From assembly GCF_000020665.1 (NCBI RefSeq), contig NC_011071.1, forward strand, positions 4,082,501 to 4,146,500: a stretch of 64,000 nt of DNA, given 5' to 3'. The notes beneath the pieces are model-generated. The model ran no database searches and was not told the DNA's origin. It saw only the letters and a list, made by a program, of their open reading frames with translations. Positions within the stretch are counted from its first letter, which is position 1; every line of letters starts with the position of its first letter. The translations under genes were made by a program, and so were the position numbers. Shown here in pieces: positions 44,391 through 54,521 of the stretch. The stretch is from Stenotrophomonas maltophilia R551-3 (lineage in GTDB: Bacteria; Pseudomonadota; Gammaproteobacteria; Xanthomonadales; Xanthomonadaceae).

Positions 44391-44709
44391 AGGAGGAAAA
44401 AGTTCCAGCATCCTATTGATGCAACACTGGTCCCAAACAGAGCCCTACCGTAGCGCGATTTGATGACAGTGGCGAGCACGCTTTTCGGGATTCACAATCC
44501 CTTGGAATTCAATCAATTACCCACCGGAAACCGGCGATTTCCGGTCAAGCGGAGCTGAACGGGCCGTCCTGGAGGTCCATTCAGGCCAGGAGACGTTGCC
44601 CGGTGTTCAGGCCCGAGGGCTGAGGGTCGTCCCTTTACTACTAAGAAACCCGTTGACAGCCACCCGGCGACATGCTCCGATGCATCAACTAATTCATACG
44701 TAGAAGCGC
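44391..44709. other. Divergent promoter region of rpoH and blaI-like gene
   Basis: 319 bp without a gene. On the plus strand TTGACA at 44653-44658 is a perfect -35, but the expected -10 near 44676 matches poorly. TTTACTACTAAG at 44634-44645 has the TACTAC half of a BlaI operator, without a symmetrical partner. AGGAGGAAAA at 44391-44400 is an AT/purine patch of the rpoH leader. Confidence 0.45.
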
Positions 44710-45102
44710 ATGGCCCGCCCTGTCTCGCAGAATCCCACTCCCGCCGAGCAGGCCATCCTGGACATCCTCTGGGACAAGGGCGAAGCGTCCGTGCGCGATG
44801 TGGCGGATGTGCTCGGCCAACAAAAGCCGGTCGCGTACACCACGGTGCTGACCATGTTCAACGTGCTGGCGAAGAAAGGCTTTGTCAGCCATCGCCAGGA
44901 AGGTCGCGCCTACATCTATCACGCCACGCTCAGCCGCGAACAGGCCCGCCGGCAAGCGCTTGACCATCTTCTGCATCAGTTCTTCGACGGCTCACCGAAC
45001 GTGCTGGCACAACACTTGGTGGACGAACGCGAAATCGACCGCAATGAACTGCAGGCACTGCAGCAGCGCGTCAGCGATGCCAGGGCCGGGAGGAAGGAAT
45101 GA
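44710..45102 (+). CDS. blaI: BlaI/MecI-family transcriptional repressor
   Basis: A 130-residue winged-helix repressor: NPTPAEQAILDILWDKGEASVRDVADVLGQQKPVAYTTVLTMFNVLAKKGFVSHRQEGRAYIYHATLSREQARRQALDHLLHQFFDGSPNVLAQHL. In this family the N-terminal wing binds the operator and the C-terminal helices dimerise; cleavage by the partner metallopeptidase lifts repression. The family cleavage site is an Asn-Phe bond; here the matching stretch has NVLAKKGF, so the exact site is unclear. The ATG at 44710 overlaps nothing; the stop overlaps the next gene in ATGA. Confidence 0.92.
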   Translation: MARPVSQNPTPAEQAILDILWDKGEASVRDVADVLGQQKPVAYTTVLTMFNVLAKKGFVSHRQEGRAYIYHATLSREQARRQALDHLLHQFFDGSPNVLAQHLVDEREIDRNELQALQQRVSDARAGRKE

Positions 45103-46628
45103 ACCTCATCGACCTGGCAATGGCATTGGGCGTACGACAGTTGCTGTTGTCCACAATTGTGCTGCTGCCCGCGCTGTGGCTGGCACGGCGGCAGGCCCTC
45201 AGTGCCGAACAACGCTCCTGGCTGCTGACCGCAGCGATGGCAGCGGCCCTGCTGTTGCCACTCAGCGCGTTCCTGCCGGGCTGGTCGACCACCCTGCCCG
45301 CACCGGCACCGCCCGCAGCCGCGTTCCACCCCATGCCCGGCGAAGGGGCAACGGCGGAAGAAGCCATCTTCGAAGCCGGACGACAGCCCGACATCTACTA
45401 CGTCGAACTGCCGAAAACCCTGCCGACACTGCTTGCACTGCTGTGGCTGCTGGGCACCCTGTGGCTGGGCATGCGCCTGCTGGACGCGATGCTGCACGCA
45501 CGCCGGCTGCGGCGGCTGGCGCAACCGGCGACCGCCGGACTGCGCGCGGTCCTGGCCGACATCGTGCCCGCCCACGTGATGATCGCCACCTGCGCCGTCG
45601 ACGGGCCGATGGTCGTCGGCCTGTGGCACCCGCAGATCCTCCTGCCCCGTCCCTTGCTGGCACGCCTGGACAACAACGTGCTGCGCGACATCGTCCGCCA
45701 CGAGGTTGCACACCTGCAACGGCGCGACCTGTGGACAAGCACGCTGCTGCGGGCGGGAACAGCGCTGTTCTGGTGGAATCCGCTCCTGCACCTTGCCCAG
45801 GCACGCCTGGCGGTACTGCGCGAGATGGCCTGTGATGCACGCGCTGCGATGCAGGCACGCGAACCGCTGGACTATGCAGGTTCGCTGCTGGCCAGCGTCG
45901 AACAGCTGCAGGCCCTGCGCGAGGAGGCGCCGACGCTTGCACTGGGTATGTTCAGTGCGCGCAGCCAGCTGGCGCAGCGCATTGATCAGCTGGTGGACGC
46001 CGGGCCACCCACACCCCGGCACCGCAGCCTGTTGGTGCTGGGCCTGCTGCTTCTGCTGGCCTGCACCGGCACCGCCGTGGCTATCTCACCACGGCTCGCC
46101 CCATCACCGGCTGCGAGCGCCTCCGATACGCGCGTCATCAAGCTGTTCCAGGCCGCCAGCACGCATGACGTCGCGCAGGTCCGTCTGTTGGCGGCGGCCG
46201 GCGTCGATCTTGATGCACGCGTGCTCGGTGATGGCACGGCGCTGATCCAGGCCATCCGTGCACGCGATCCGGCGATGGTCGACACGCTGCTGCAACTGGG
46301 CGCCGACCCTGATCGTGCCGCACTGGGCGAAGGCAATCCGTTGATCGTCGCTTCCGCGCTGGGCCTGCAACCCATCGTCGAGCAACTTGTGCAGGCTGGT
46401 GCCGACGTCAACCGGGTCGTGACCTATGACGAGACGCCACTGATAAATGCCTCGCGCGAAGGGCACCTGGTCACCGTGCAGTTCCTGCTCGCGCACGGCG
46501 CCGACATCAACCTGGGCGTGGAAGCCGACGGCTGGCTGGGGCGCTGGCGGACACCGCTGAACCAGGCTGGCAACGCGGCCGTGCGCGATTACCTGCTGGC
46601 GCAGGGCGCCCGCCGCGAACGACGCTGA
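45099..46628 (+). CDS. BlaR1-like M56 metallopeptidase fused to ankyrin repeats
   Basis: A 509-residue membrane protein. Helices at the N terminus (LLLSTIVLLPALWLARR and following) lead to a gluzincin domain with HEVAH (His201-His205, RHEVAHLQRRDLW) and TLWTG-like downstream sequence. A further helix follows (HRSLLVLGLLLLLACTGTAVAI, about 308-329). The C terminus is four or five ankyrin repeats (DVAQVRLLAAAGVDLDA, DPAMVDTLLQLGADPD, LQPIVEQLVQAGADVN, HLVTVQFLLAHGADIN). In BlaR1/MecR1 the C-terminal part is a penicillin-binding sensor; here ankyrins replace it. It is presumably the sensor protease that inactivates the BlaI-type repressor. Confidence 0.88.
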   Translation: MNLIDLAMALGVRQLLLSTIVLLPALWLARRQALSAEQRSWLLTAAMAAALLLPLSAFLPGWSTTLPAPAPPAAAFHPMPGEGATAEEAIFEAGRQPDIYYVELPKTLPTLLALLWLLGTLWLGMRLLDAMLHARRLRRLAQPATAGLRAVLADIVPAHVMIATCAVDGPMVVGLWHPQILLPRPLLARLDNNVLRDIVRHEVAHLQRRDLWTSTLLRAGTALFWWNPLLHLAQARLAVLREMACDARAAMQAREPLDYAGSLLASVEQLQALREEAPTLALGMFSARSQLAQRIDQLVDAGPPTPRHRSLLVLGLLLLLACTGTAVAISPRLAPSPAASASDTRVIKLFQAASTHDVAQVRLLAAAGVDLDARVLGDGTALIQAIRARDPAMVDTLLQLGADPDRAALGEGNPLIVASALGLQPIVEQLVQAGADVNRVVTYDETPLINASREGHLVTVQFLLAHGADINLGVEADGWLGRWRTPLNQAGNAAVRDYLLAQGARRERR

Positions 46629-46755
46629 CGCCTCCGCCGCATCACCTCCTGCACTGCGGCGGTAACCCGTTCCACCCGCAACGACCGGACGCGACAGGCG
46701 TGCGTGGCAACGCGTGCGCCGATCCCGCCCCTCTTCCACTCCTGCAAGGATGTCG

Positions 46756-48279
46756 ATGATGAACCGCCTGTTGCTGTGTTCACTGCTGGTCTGCCTGACC
46801 CCGTTCCACGTGATGGCCACTGACGCCAGCGCTGAAGACGCTGCGCGCTTTGCGCAGGCAATGGCCCATGGCCTGCGCCCCAGCACCGCGCAGCTGGGCG
46901 CCGCGCTGCCGCAGTGGTCGATCGAAGAACGCCTCGCCCACTACAAGGTACCGGGTACCGCAGTTGCGGTGATCCGCGATGGCAAGGTGGTGTACGCCGC
47001 CGGATACGGCCTGCGCCAGGCGGGCACGCGCGACGCGGTGGATGCCGATACCGTGTTCTCGGTCGGCTCGGTCAGCAAAATGGGCACTGCGGCAACCACC
47101 CTGAAGCTGGTTGCTGCCGGCAAGGTCTCGCTGGAGGAGAACATCGACCATCGCCTGCGCCGCTGGCACCTGCCTGCCGATTCGCAGGGACAGCACCCGC
47201 CGATCAACCTGCGCATGCTGCTCTCGCACACTGCCGGCTTCAACGTGCATGGCTTCCAGGACTACCAGCCCGCCGAACGCCTTCCGACCTTGCTGCAGAC
47301 ACTGGATGGACTGGCGCCTGCAAAGAATGAGCCGGTACGCCTGATCCACGCACCCGGCCAGCAGGTCGACTATTCCGGTGGCGGCTACACGGTGGTGCAG
47401 CTGGCGATCGAAGATCTGACCGGCAGAGCATTCGCTGAGGTCGCACAACGCGAGGTTTTCTCGCCACTGGGCATGTCGCGTAGCACGTATCAGAATCCCT
47501 TGCCTGCCGGCTACGGCAACGTTGCCCATGCGCACGACAACAAGGGCCTGCCGGAGGCCCTGCCACGCGGCTGGCAGAGCTTTCCAGAACAGGCGGCGTC
47601 GGGGCTGTGGACCAGCGCCAATGACATGGGCCTGTTCGTCGCGGCCTTGCTGCGCAGCATCCGCACCAAGGATGGATGGCTGCCGCAGTCGTTGGCCCTG
47701 CAGATGGTCAGCGAAGTGGCCCCGGCCGGCCGGGGACTGGGGCCGGAGCTCGCCGGCTACGGCGCCGCCCGGCGCTTCTTCCATAACGGCAGCAACGACA
47801 GCTACCACGCCGGTATCGAGGGATATCCGGAAAGCGGCGACGGCTTCGTCATCCTGACCAATGGTGACAACGGGCCGGCGCTTCGCGCAGAAATCCGCAA
47901 CGCCCTGTCCGATGTGCTCGGCCACAACGCCAAACCACTCATCCGCACATTGGACCCAGCGTTTCTGCGGGACAGCTATCCTCGCTTCAGCGGCCGGTTT
48001 GTCCTCGACGATGCGTTGCCGATGGATGTCCGCGGCGGACTGGCCGACTGGTTCGAGGCCCAGACGCTGGACGTGCAGGCGAATGAAGGTGGGCTGGAAC
48101 TGCGCCTGCCAGGTCGAGACAAGGCCATCGCACTTCAGCCCGTGACGCCGGTGCGCTTCCTGGCCGGCAGCGCAGGTGCGGAACTGCTGTTCCATCGCGG
48201 AGGCGACGGTACGGTACAGGCCCTCAGCGTGCTGGCCGATGGTGCGCGTGCGTACTACCGCCGCGACAAAACCCACTGA
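46756..48279 (+). CDS. Periplasmic beta-lactamase-fold serine hydrolase
   Basis: A 507-residue protein with a signal peptide (MMNRLLLCSLLVCLTPFHVMA). The N-terminal 370 residues form a class C beta-lactamase/esterase fold: SxxK at Ser105-Lys108 (FSVGSVSKMG), the Tyr motif YSG at Tyr206 (DYSGGGYTVVQ; Asn of YxN replaced by Gly) and HNG at 343 in place of KTG. That is closer to EstB-type esterases or D-amino peptidases than to true AmpC. A C-terminal beta domain follows. AAGGA is 5 bp before the ATG at 46756. It is 127 bp after the ankyrin-protease gene and is the likely target of the blaI-type regulator. Confidence 0.87.
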   Translation: MMNRLLLCSLLVCLTPFHVMATDASAEDAARFAQAMAHGLRPSTAQLGAALPQWSIEERLAHYKVPGTAVAVIRDGKVVYAAGYGLRQAGTRDAVDADTVFSVGSVSKMGTAATTLKLVAAGKVSLEENIDHRLRRWHLPADSQGQHPPINLRMLLSHTAGFNVHGFQDYQPAERLPTLLQTLDGLAPAKNEPVRLIHAPGQQVDYSGGGYTVVQLAIEDLTGRAFAEVAQREVFSPLGMSRSTYQNPLPAGYGNVAHAHDNKGLPEALPRGWQSFPEQAASGLWTSANDMGLFVAALLRSIRTKDGWLPQSLALQMVSEVAPAGRGLGPELAGYGAARRFFHNGSNDSYHAGIEGYPESGDGFVILTNGDNGPALRAEIRNALSDVLGHNAKPLIRTLDPAFLRDSYPRFSGRFVLDDALPMDVRGGLADWFEAQTLDVQANEGGLELRLPGRDKAIALQPVTPVRFLAGSAGAELLFHRGGDGTVQALSVLADGARAYYRRDKTH

Positions 48280-48307
48280 ATCTGCATCGCTCCTCCCTGT
48301 GGCATAG

Positions 48308-48325
48308 GCCGGGCGCGGGCCCGGC
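48308..48325. terminator. Hairpin between convergent genes
   Basis: GCCGGG-N6-CCCGGC lies in the 52-bp gap between two convergent stops. There is no T-run, so terminator activity is uncertain. Confidence 0.4.
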
Positions 48326-48331
48326 TTACGC

Positions 48332-49045
48332 TCAGAGCGCCGAACGCGGCGGCAGCGACCAGTCGATCGGGGCCTGCCCGCGGCGCTGCAGGTACTCGTT
48401 GGCCATCGAGAAATGGCGGCAGCCGAGGAAGCCGCGATGGGCCGACAGCGGCGACGGATGTGGCGACTTCAGCACGCGATGGCGGCGGGTATCGATGACC
48501 TTGCCCTTCTGCTGCGCATAGGCGCCCCACAGCATGAACACCAGCCCTTCGCGCTCACGGTTGAGCACGTCCACCACGTGGTCGGTGAAGCCTTCCCAGC
48601 CGCGCCCCTGATGGGCGCCGGCCTTGCCCTCTTCCACCGTCAGCACGGCATTGAGCAGCAGTACGCCACGCTGCGCCCACGGAATCAGGCAGCCATGGTC
48701 CGGGCGCGGGATACTGAGATCGCTCTCGATCTCCTTGTAGATGTTCAGCAGCGACGGCGGCACCGGCACGCCCGGCGGCACCGAGAAGCTCAACCCATGG
48801 GCCTGGCCACGGCCGTGGTACGGGTCCTGGCCGAGGATGACCACCTTCGCCTGTTCGAACGGCGTGGCATCGAACGCGGCGAAGATCTGCGGGCCGGGCG
48901 GGAACACCGCCGCGCCACTGGCCTTGCGCTGGCGCAGGAAGCTGGACAGCTCGCGCATCTGCGGCTGCAGCAGGTAATCGCCGACATGCTGCTTCCAGCT
49001 CGGTTCCAGCTGGATCGTCGGGGTGTCGGCTACTTCATCCATCAT
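48332..49045 (-). CDS. ung: Uracil-DNA glycosylase (family 1)
   Basis: A 237-residue base-excision repair enzyme that removes uracil from DNA. The catalytic water-activating motif GQDPYH is at residues 72-77 (Asp74) and the minor-groove loop [11 protein letters not shown] near 201. Usual length. The ATG overlaps the TGA of the response regulator gene in ATGA, so the two are translationally coupled. Confidence 0.97.
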   Translation of the reverse strand: MMDEVADTPTIQLEPSWKQHVGDYLLQPQMRELSSFLRQRKASGAAVFPPGPQIFAAFDATPFEQAKVVILGQDPYHGRGQAHGLSFSVPPGVPVPPSLLNIYKEIESDLSIPRPDHGCLIPWAQRGVLLLNAVLTVEEGKAGAHQGRGWEGFTDHVVDVLNREREGLVFMLWGAYAQQKGKVIDTRRHRVLKSPHPSPLSAHRGFLGCRHFSMANEYLQRRGQAPIDWSLPPRSAL

Positions 49046-49884
49046 CGAATCAGGGGTCCATCGTTCAATCGGGCCAGCCGCAGCTGGAACAGCACCTTGG
49101 TGACCAGCAGCCGTTCTTCGATCGGCTTGAGCACCAGGTCGTTGGCGCCGGACTGCAGCAGCCCGGTCTGGTTGTGCGGATTGCCATCGCCGGTCATCAC
49201 CAGCACCGGCAGGCGGCGCTTGCCGTAGCCGAAGTCCACGCGCACGCGCTGCACCACGTCGCGGCCGCTCAGTTCACCCTTCAGGGTGACGTCGGTCAGC
49301 ACCAGGTCGATGCGGTGGCGGCTGCGGCCCAGCGACTCGGCGGTGAGCAGGGTGAACGCCTCTTCGGCGCTGACCACGTGCAGCACATTCAACTGCTGGC
49401 GCTCCAGCATGCGCTTGGTGGCCTCGGCCACCACGCGGCTGTCCTCGATATAGAGGATGGTGGCGCCGGGAATGGTCTGCGGCTGCACATAGCCGCGGAT
49501 GAAGGTCGCCAGTGCCTCATGGCCCAGCGCCTTGTCGAAATAGTCGGTGACGTACTCGGTGAAGCGGCGCTGCTCCAGGTGCTGCTGGGCGTCGCCGGAG
49601 ACCACGATCACCGGTACATAGGCCTGGCCAGCGGCTTCGCGGATCATCCGCGCCAATGCCAGGCCGTCGCCATCACGCAGGGTCAGCGAGGTGGTCACCA
49701 GGTCCACCGGACCCTGCGCCAGCGCCTGCTGCGCTTCCTCGATGCTGTCGCAGCCGATCACCTCCACGCCGGGCAGGTCACGCCTCAGCACGTCGGCGAT
49801 CAGCTTGCGTACCAGCTTCGAGCCATCGACCACCATCACCCGCGTCGCGGGCCCCTCAAGGTGCTTCAACGCTTGCGGTTGCAT
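49042..49884 (-). CDS. Response regulator with two receiver domains, the first degenerate
   Basis: 280 residues made of two receiver domains and no output domain. The second is intact: acidic pair Glu147-Asp148 (YIEDSR), phosphoacceptor Asp198 ([11 protein letters not shown]), and LKP near 255. In the first the acidic pair is reduced to Asp20-Gly21 and the phosphoacceptor position is Ser66 ([15 protein letters not shown]), so it probably cannot be phosphorylated; Lys118 (YFDKAL) remains. It may act through protein contacts. Coupled to ung; no histidine kinase gene is adjacent. Confidence 0.88.
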   Translation of the reverse strand: MQPQALKHLEGPATRVMVVDGSKLVRKLIADVLRRDLPGVEVIGCDSIEEAQQALAQGPVDLVTTSLTLRDGDGLALARMIREAAGQAYVPVIVVSGDAQQHLEQRRFTEYVTDYFDKALGHEALATFIRGYVQPQTIPGATILYIEDSRVVAEATKRMLERQQLNVLHVVSAEEAFTLLTAESLGRSRHRIDLVLTDVTLKGELSGRDVVQRVRVDFGYGKRRLPVLVMTGDGNPHNQTGLLQSGANDLVLKPIEERLLVTKVLFQLRLARLNDGPLIR

Positions 49885-49891
49885 GCCGGCC

Positions 49892-50839
49892 TCAGGTGTC
49901 GGTCGGTCGGGTCTGGCGCAGGAAATGGCCGGTCACCAGCCACGCTCCCAGCCAGCCCAGCAGCAGCGTGCCGAGCAGGACCAGGCCGCCATGCAGCAGG
50001 TCCAGGCCGTGCAGCACGAACGGGCTGCCGTAGCTGCGCGAGAGTTCGGCCAGCGGCATGCGCAGCGCGGCACCGGCGGCGGCGATCAGGGCCAGCGCCA
50101 CCGCGCCGGCGCCCAGGCCATACCAGGCGCCCAGGTACAGGAACGGACGGCGGATGAAGCCATCGCTGGCACCCAGCAGCTGCAGCACGCCGATCTCTTC
50201 ACGGCGGGCCTGGATGTCCAGGCGCACGGTGTTGCCGACCACCAATGCGGCACCGACGCCAAGCAGCACCGACAGCACCTGCACCAGCCGCGCGCCAAAG
50301 GCGAGCCAGGCATCCAGGCGCTGGCGCCACAGCGCGTCGTGTTGCACCAGGTCGGCCTCGGGCAGGCTTTCCAGCGCGCGCGCCAGGCGCGCATCGTCCT
50401 TGCCCTGGCCGGGAGTGATCACCAGCAGCGAGGGCAGCGGGTTGTCGTTGAGCGCATCGATCGCCTCGCCGAGGCCGGCATCGCGCAGTTCCTGCAGGCC
50501 CTGCTCGGGCGTACGCACGTTCACTTCGGCAACGTCGTCGCGGTCGCGCAGCTGCCCGGCCAGGCGCAGTGCGCCGGGGCCATCGACATTGCCCTTCAGG
50601 AATACGTTGATGTCGCGCGACTGCTGCACGCTGCCGGCGAACTGCTTGAGGTTGTCCAGCGCGATCGACAGCCCCAGCGGCAACGCCAGTGCCAGTGCCA
50701 TGACCATCACCGTCAGCAGGGTCGCCCACGGCTTGCGGCAGGCGCGGCCAAGGCTGAACACCACGCTGTGCACGTGGTGCTGGAACCACACACCCACGCG
50801 CGAGGGGGCGGCGGCTTCGCTGTTTTCGTTCTTCGCCAT
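49892..50839 (-). CDS. ftsX: Cell-division ABC transporter permease FtsX
   Basis: A 315-residue inner-membrane protein of the divisome that activates periplasmic peptidoglycan hydrolases. One helix comes after the N-terminal cytoplasmic part (ATLLTVMVMALALALPLGLSIAL). The large periplasmic loop (to about residue 190) includes NVFLKGNVDGPGALRLAGQLRDRDDVAEVNVRTPEQGLQEL. Three more helices follow at the C terminus. It starts 2 bp after the ftsE stop. Confidence 0.94.
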   Translation of the reverse strand: MAKNENSEAAAPSRVGVWFQHHVHSVVFSLGRACRKPWATLLTVMVMALALALPLGLSIALDNLKQFAGSVQQSRDINVFLKGNVDGPGALRLAGQLRDRDDVAEVNVRTPEQGLQELRDAGLGEAIDALNDNPLPSLLVITPGQGKDDARLARALESLPEADLVQHDALWRQRLDAWLAFGARLVQVLSVLLGVGAALVVGNTVRLDIQARREEIGVLQLLGASDGFIRRPFLYLGAWYGLGAGAVALALIAAAGAALRMPLAELSRSYGSPFVLHGLDLLHGGLVLLGTLLLGWLGAWLVTGHFLRQTRPTDT

Positions 50840-50841
50840 GG

Positions 50842-51528
50842 TTACTCCGCCAGGTCCTGCGGCGAGATGTCATCCACCAGCCGGCCGTGATCGAGGATCA
50901 GCACGCGCTTGCGCATGCGGCGCAGCAGCGGCAGGTCGTGGCTGACCACCAGCACGCTGGTGCCGCGCGAAGGCAGCTCAGCGAACAGCGCCATGATCTC
51001 CGCCGCCAGGGTCGGGTCGAGGTTGCCGGTCGGCTCGTCGGCCACCAGCAGCTTGGGTTCGCCGACGATGGCGCGGGCGATGCCGACGCGCTGCTGCTCG
51101 CCGGCCGACAACTGCGAGGGCAGCGCCTTCTCGCGGTGTCCCAGGCCCATCCGTTCCAGTACCGAGCGCACCCGCTTGTTGATGTCGCCACGGCGGGTGC
51201 CGCGCAGGATCAGCGGCAGTGCCACGTTCTCGGCAATCGAGCGGTCCATCAGCAGGCGGTGGTCCTGGTAGACCGCACCGACCGCGCGACGGTGGCGGGG
51301 CACATCGCCGCCGCGCACCTTCAGCAGGTTGCGCTCGTCGAACACCACCGCGCCACGGCTGGGCCGCTCGTCCAGGTGGATCAACTTGAGCAGGGTGCTC
51401 TTGCCCGCACCGGAATGGCCGGTGACGAACAGCATCTCGCCCGGCGCGACCTCGAAGCTGACATCGGTCAGCGCCTCGTGGCCACCGGCGTACTGTTTGC
51501 TGACATTGTCGAAGCGCAGGACACTCAT
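50842..51528 (-). CDS. ftsE: Cell-division ABC transporter ATPase FtsE
   Basis: A 228-residue ATPase: Walker A GHSGAGKST (about residue 34), ABC signature LSAGEQQR, Walker B LLVADEPTG, H-loop VVSHD. It begins MSVLRFDNVSKQYAGGHEALTDVSF, typical of FtsE. The ATG at 51528 excludes a SMAG-derived in-frame extension. Paired with ftsX in one operon. Confidence 0.96.
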   Translation of the reverse strand: MSVLRFDNVSKQYAGGHEALTDVSFEVAPGEMLFVTGHSGAGKSTLLKLIHLDERPSRGAVVFDERNLLKVRGGDVPRHRRAVGAVYQDHRLLMDRSIAENVALPLILRGTRRGDINKRVRSVLERMGLGHREKALPSQLSAGEQQRVGIARAIVGEPKLLVADEPTGNLDPTLAAEIMALFAELPSRGTSVLVVSHDLPLLRRMRKRVLILDHGRLVDDISPQDLAE

Positions 51529-51561
51529 GCCCCGATTATGCAGGACCAGCGCCGCCGATCG

Positions 51562-51704
51562 GTAGCGCCGGGCCATGCCCGGCGGATTTTTCGATCTGCC
51601 GCTGCGCTCGCCGGGCATGGCCCGGCGCTACCTGCTGCATCGGCGGGTGCCGACCGTTGGTCGGCACACCGGTCAAGGTCACCCGACCAACGGTCGGGTG
51701 CTAC
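51562..51704. repeat. Two SMAG pairs of different sequence types in tandem
   Basis: Pair 1: 51562-51584 and 51609-51631 (GTAGCGCCGGGCC core). Pair 2: 51645-51667 and 51680-51704 (GGGTGCCGACC / CGGTCGGGTGCTAC). Two different families sit side by side between ftsE and the rhlB 3' end. Confidence 0.88.
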
Positions 51705-51724
51705 CCGCTGATCGGCAGCGCCGA

Positions 51725-53449
51725 TCAGCTGCCCGACAGCATCCGGCGGATCTTGCGGCCGATGCGGGTCAGGAACGAATCACCGGTATCGGCGGCGGTG
51801 CGCACCGGCTTGGCCACCACCTGCACCGGGGTAACCGGGCCGGCGCCATTGCCGGCCTTGGCCTGCACGCCTTCGGCACCTTCGACCGGACGGCCGTGGC
51901 GACGACGACGGCGCTTGCGCGGCTTGTGCTCGCCATCCACTGCCACGTCCGGTGCACCTTCGGCACGCGGCGGGCGCGGCGGACGCGGGGCCTGGGCCGC
52001 AGCAGCTTCGGCGCCGGCAACCGGGGCGGCAGCAGCCTGTTCGCCTTCCACGCGCGGCTTGCGCGGGCCACGCGGGCGGCGTTCGCCGCTGCGCTCGCCG
52101 TCACGACCACCGCGGCCACCGCCACTGCCAGAGCGGCCACCACTACGGCCGCCGCCACGACGCTCTTCTTCGGCGGCGCGGGCTTCGCGCGCTTCACGGA
52201 AGATCTGGCCGACGCTCTCGTTGTCCTCGCCGTCCTCGCCTGCCGCCGGGGCCGGGCGTTCCGGGCGCGGCAGCGGGGTCAGCAGTTCCTTGGTGACCGG
52301 CTCGGACGGAATCTTCTGCTCGATGTAGGCCTCGATGTCCGGCAGGCCCATCGCGTAGCGCTCGCAGGCGAAGCTGATCGCATCGCCCTCTTCGCCCAGG
52401 CGCGCGGTACGGCCGATGCGGTGCACGTAATCTTCAGCGTCGAACGGCAGGTCGTAGTTGTAGACGTACTTGATGCCATCGATGTGCAGGCCGCGCGCGG
52501 CCACGTCGGTGGCGACCAGGATTTCCAGCTGGCCCTTCTGGAAGCGGTTGAGCAGGCTCTCGCGCTTCTTCTGCGGCACGTCGCCGGACAGCACGCCGAC
52601 GCGGTAGCCGGCCTTTTCCAGCGAACGGGCCACGCGCTCGACGAACACCTTGGTGTTGACGAAGACCATGGTGCGGGCGCCTTCGCTGCGCGACAGCAGG
52701 CCCAGCAGCAGCGGGATCTTCTCGTCGTCGGCCGGGAAGTAGATGCGCTGGCGCACGCGGGCGGCGGTGATGGTCTCGGCTTCGACCACCAGCTTCTGCG
52801 GCTCGTTCATGTGCTCGTAGGCCAGCTCCAGCACGCGGTGGCTGAGGGTGGCACTGAACAGCAGGGTCTGGCGGGTGGTGCGCTCGGGCATGCGGCGCAG
52901 CAGGAAGCGGATGTCCTTGATGAAGCCCAGGTCGAACATGCGGTCGGCTTCGTCCAGCACGCAGATCTCGCAGGCGTGCAGCGAGACCACCTTGTGCTGC
53001 TTGACGTAGTCGATCAGGCGGCCCGGGGTGGCGATGATCACGTCCACGCCCTGCTGCAGGATCTCGCGCTGCTTGTCGTAGTCGACGCCGCCGTAGACCA
53101 GCGCGAAGCGCAGGCCCAGGTCGGAACCGAACTTCACCGCATCCTTGTGGATCTGGATGGCCAGTTCGCGGGTCGGCGCCAGGATCAGCGCACGCGGGTC
53201 TTCCGGCTTGCGGTCGGCCAGGGCCGGGCGGGTCAGCAGGCGGTTCACGACAGCGACCAGGAAGGCCAGCGTCTTGCCGGTACCGGTCTGCGCCTGGCCG
53301 GCAACATCACCGCCGGGCAGCGCGACCGGCAGGGTCAACGCCTGGATCGGGGTGCAGCGGGTGAATCCGGCTCCTTCAAGGCCAGCCTGCAGGGCCGGAT
53401 GCAGCTCGAAGGAGGAAAAGGTCAAATCGGTCAGCGGTTTGTCGCTCAT
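51725..53449 (-). CDS. rhlB: DEAD-box RNA helicase RhlB
   Basis: A 574-residue ATP-dependent RNA helicase. Q motif CTPIQ, motif I AQTGTGKT, Ia [51 protein letters not shown]. The C terminus, from about residue 395, is a long low-complexity tail rich in E, R, G and A ([21 protein letters not shown] and similar), then basic K/R patches; E. coli RhlB is about 420 residues. It is divergent from trxA-rho, the arrangement known from E. coli (rhlB-trxA-rho). The ATG is at 53449. Confidence 0.92.
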   Translation of the reverse strand: MSDKPLTDLTFSSFELHPALQAGLEGAGFTRCTPIQALTLPVALPGGDVAGQAQTGTGKTLAFLVAVVNRLLTRPALADRKPEDPRALILAPTRELAIQIHKDAVKFGSDLGLRFALVYGGVDYDKQREILQQGVDVIIATPGRLIDYVKQHKVVSLHACEICVLDEADRMFDLGFIKDIRFLLRRMPERTTRQTLLFSATLSHRVLELAYEHMNEPQKLVVEAETITAARVRQRIYFPADDEKIPLLLGLLSRSEGARTMVFVNTKVFVERVARSLEKAGYRVGVLSGDVPQKKRESLLNRFQKGQLEILVATDVAARGLHIDGIKYVYNYDLPFDAEDYVHRIGRTARLGEEGDAISFACERYAMGLPDIEAYIEQKIPSEPVTKELLTPLPRPERPAPAAGEDGEDNESVGQIFREAREARAAEEERRGGGRSGGRSGSGGGRGGRDGERSGERRPRGPRKPRVEGEQAAAAPVAGAEAAAAQAPRPPRPPRAEGAPDVAVDGEHKPRKRRRRRHGRPVEGAEGVQAKAGNGAGPVTPVQVVAKPVRTAADTGDSFLTRIGRKIRRMLSGS

Positions 53450-53959
53450 GAGTCCGTCTTGGTATGGCCACCGGCCAGCGGGCGGGCGGCACTGCATCGT
53501 CTGGGGGCACCGTCGCAAACTGCGGCCCCTGCGGCGGGTCGGCGGGCCGGGACCACCGGGTCCGCGCGCCGCTCAATGTCCCAGTTTAACGCACTCGGGC
53601 CGACAAACCGGAATGGCCTGTCTCATGGCGCCGAGAGACGCTAACCCTTCACCCAGCAACACCGGGCTTGAACGGCCCTGCAGGGAGCGCTGGTGTCGCC
53701 CGCTGCCAGCCCCATGTACAGGAAGACAGTGAAATCCGACACATATCAGGCTTCGAAGCGATCACGATACGCTGGGTTCCAGCCGGCGCCTGTCCCTGCC
53801 CTGCGATAGGGGTACACTGCCGGCCGTGAGCGTCCAGGCATCCCGCCGAACGCACCGCGGCAGTGCGCCGCGAGGCAACGACGAGGGTCGCGCCACCGGG
53901 CATGGCCCAGTTCACCCACCTCCGGCATGGCCGGGTGCAATCCAAGACGAGAAACCAAG
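53450..53959. other. Divergent intergenic region rhlB/trxA
   Basis: 510 bp with no gene I can support. It holds the promoters of rhlB (minus) and trxA-rho (plus; TACACT at 53813-53818 is a possible -10). Decayed SMAG-like pieces (CCGGGCATGGCC) lie near 53898-53935. Confidence 0.5.
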
Positions 53960-54289
53960 ATGAGCGACAAGGTTGTACATGTCGGCGACGCCGACTTTGA
54001 TAGCGCAGTGCTGAATTCCAAGGAACCGGTGCTGGTCGATTTCTGGGCCGAGTGGTGTGGCCCGTGCAAGATGATCGCCCCGGCGCTGGACGAACTGGCC
54101 GATGCCTACCAGGGCCGCGCCAAGATCGCCAAGGTCAACGTCGACCACAACCGTGCGCTGGCCGCCAAGTACCACGTGCGCTCGATCCCGTACCTGGTCG
54201 TGTTCAAGGACGGCGAGAAGGTCGGCGAGCAGATCGGTGCGGTGGGCAAGGCCCAGCTGGCCGGCCTGCTGGACAAGGCGCTGGCCTGA
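53960..54289 (+). CDS. trxA: Thioredoxin 1
   Basis: A 109-residue cytoplasmic thiol reductase with the WCGPC active site ([21 protein letters not shown]) and cis-Pro loop RSIPYLVVF. The ATG is at 53960. It precedes rho, as in E. coli. It is also the likely electron donor to DsbD at 5190. Confidence 0.97.
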   Translation: MSDKVVHVGDADFDSAVLNSKEPVLVDFWAEWCGPCKMIAPALDELADAYQGRAKIAKVNVDHNRALAAKYHVRSIPYLVVFKDGEKVGEQIGAVGKAQLAGLLDKALA

Positions 54290-54521
54290 TCCTGCGTGAC
54301 CACACCGGCGGCCGCCACCTGCGGCTGCCGGTGGGCGCATACCGCGCCAGCATGAATGCAGTTCCCGGTGACCCTTGCACGGCGCCGCGGGCCGATGATA
54401 GTGTCGGCATATCCGGCCGCGTTCGCGTGCCGCACCCTCTGGACGCAGTTTCTTCCAGACCCATTCCCAACGTTCGCCGCCCCAGCCGGGCGCTCGCACC
54501 TTCAAGCGAGGAATAACGCTC

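Noticed and set aside
44634..44702. BlaI operator before the blaI-like gene
   Set aside because: Only one TACTAC half-site and an unrelated ACGTAG are present, far apart and not symmetrical.
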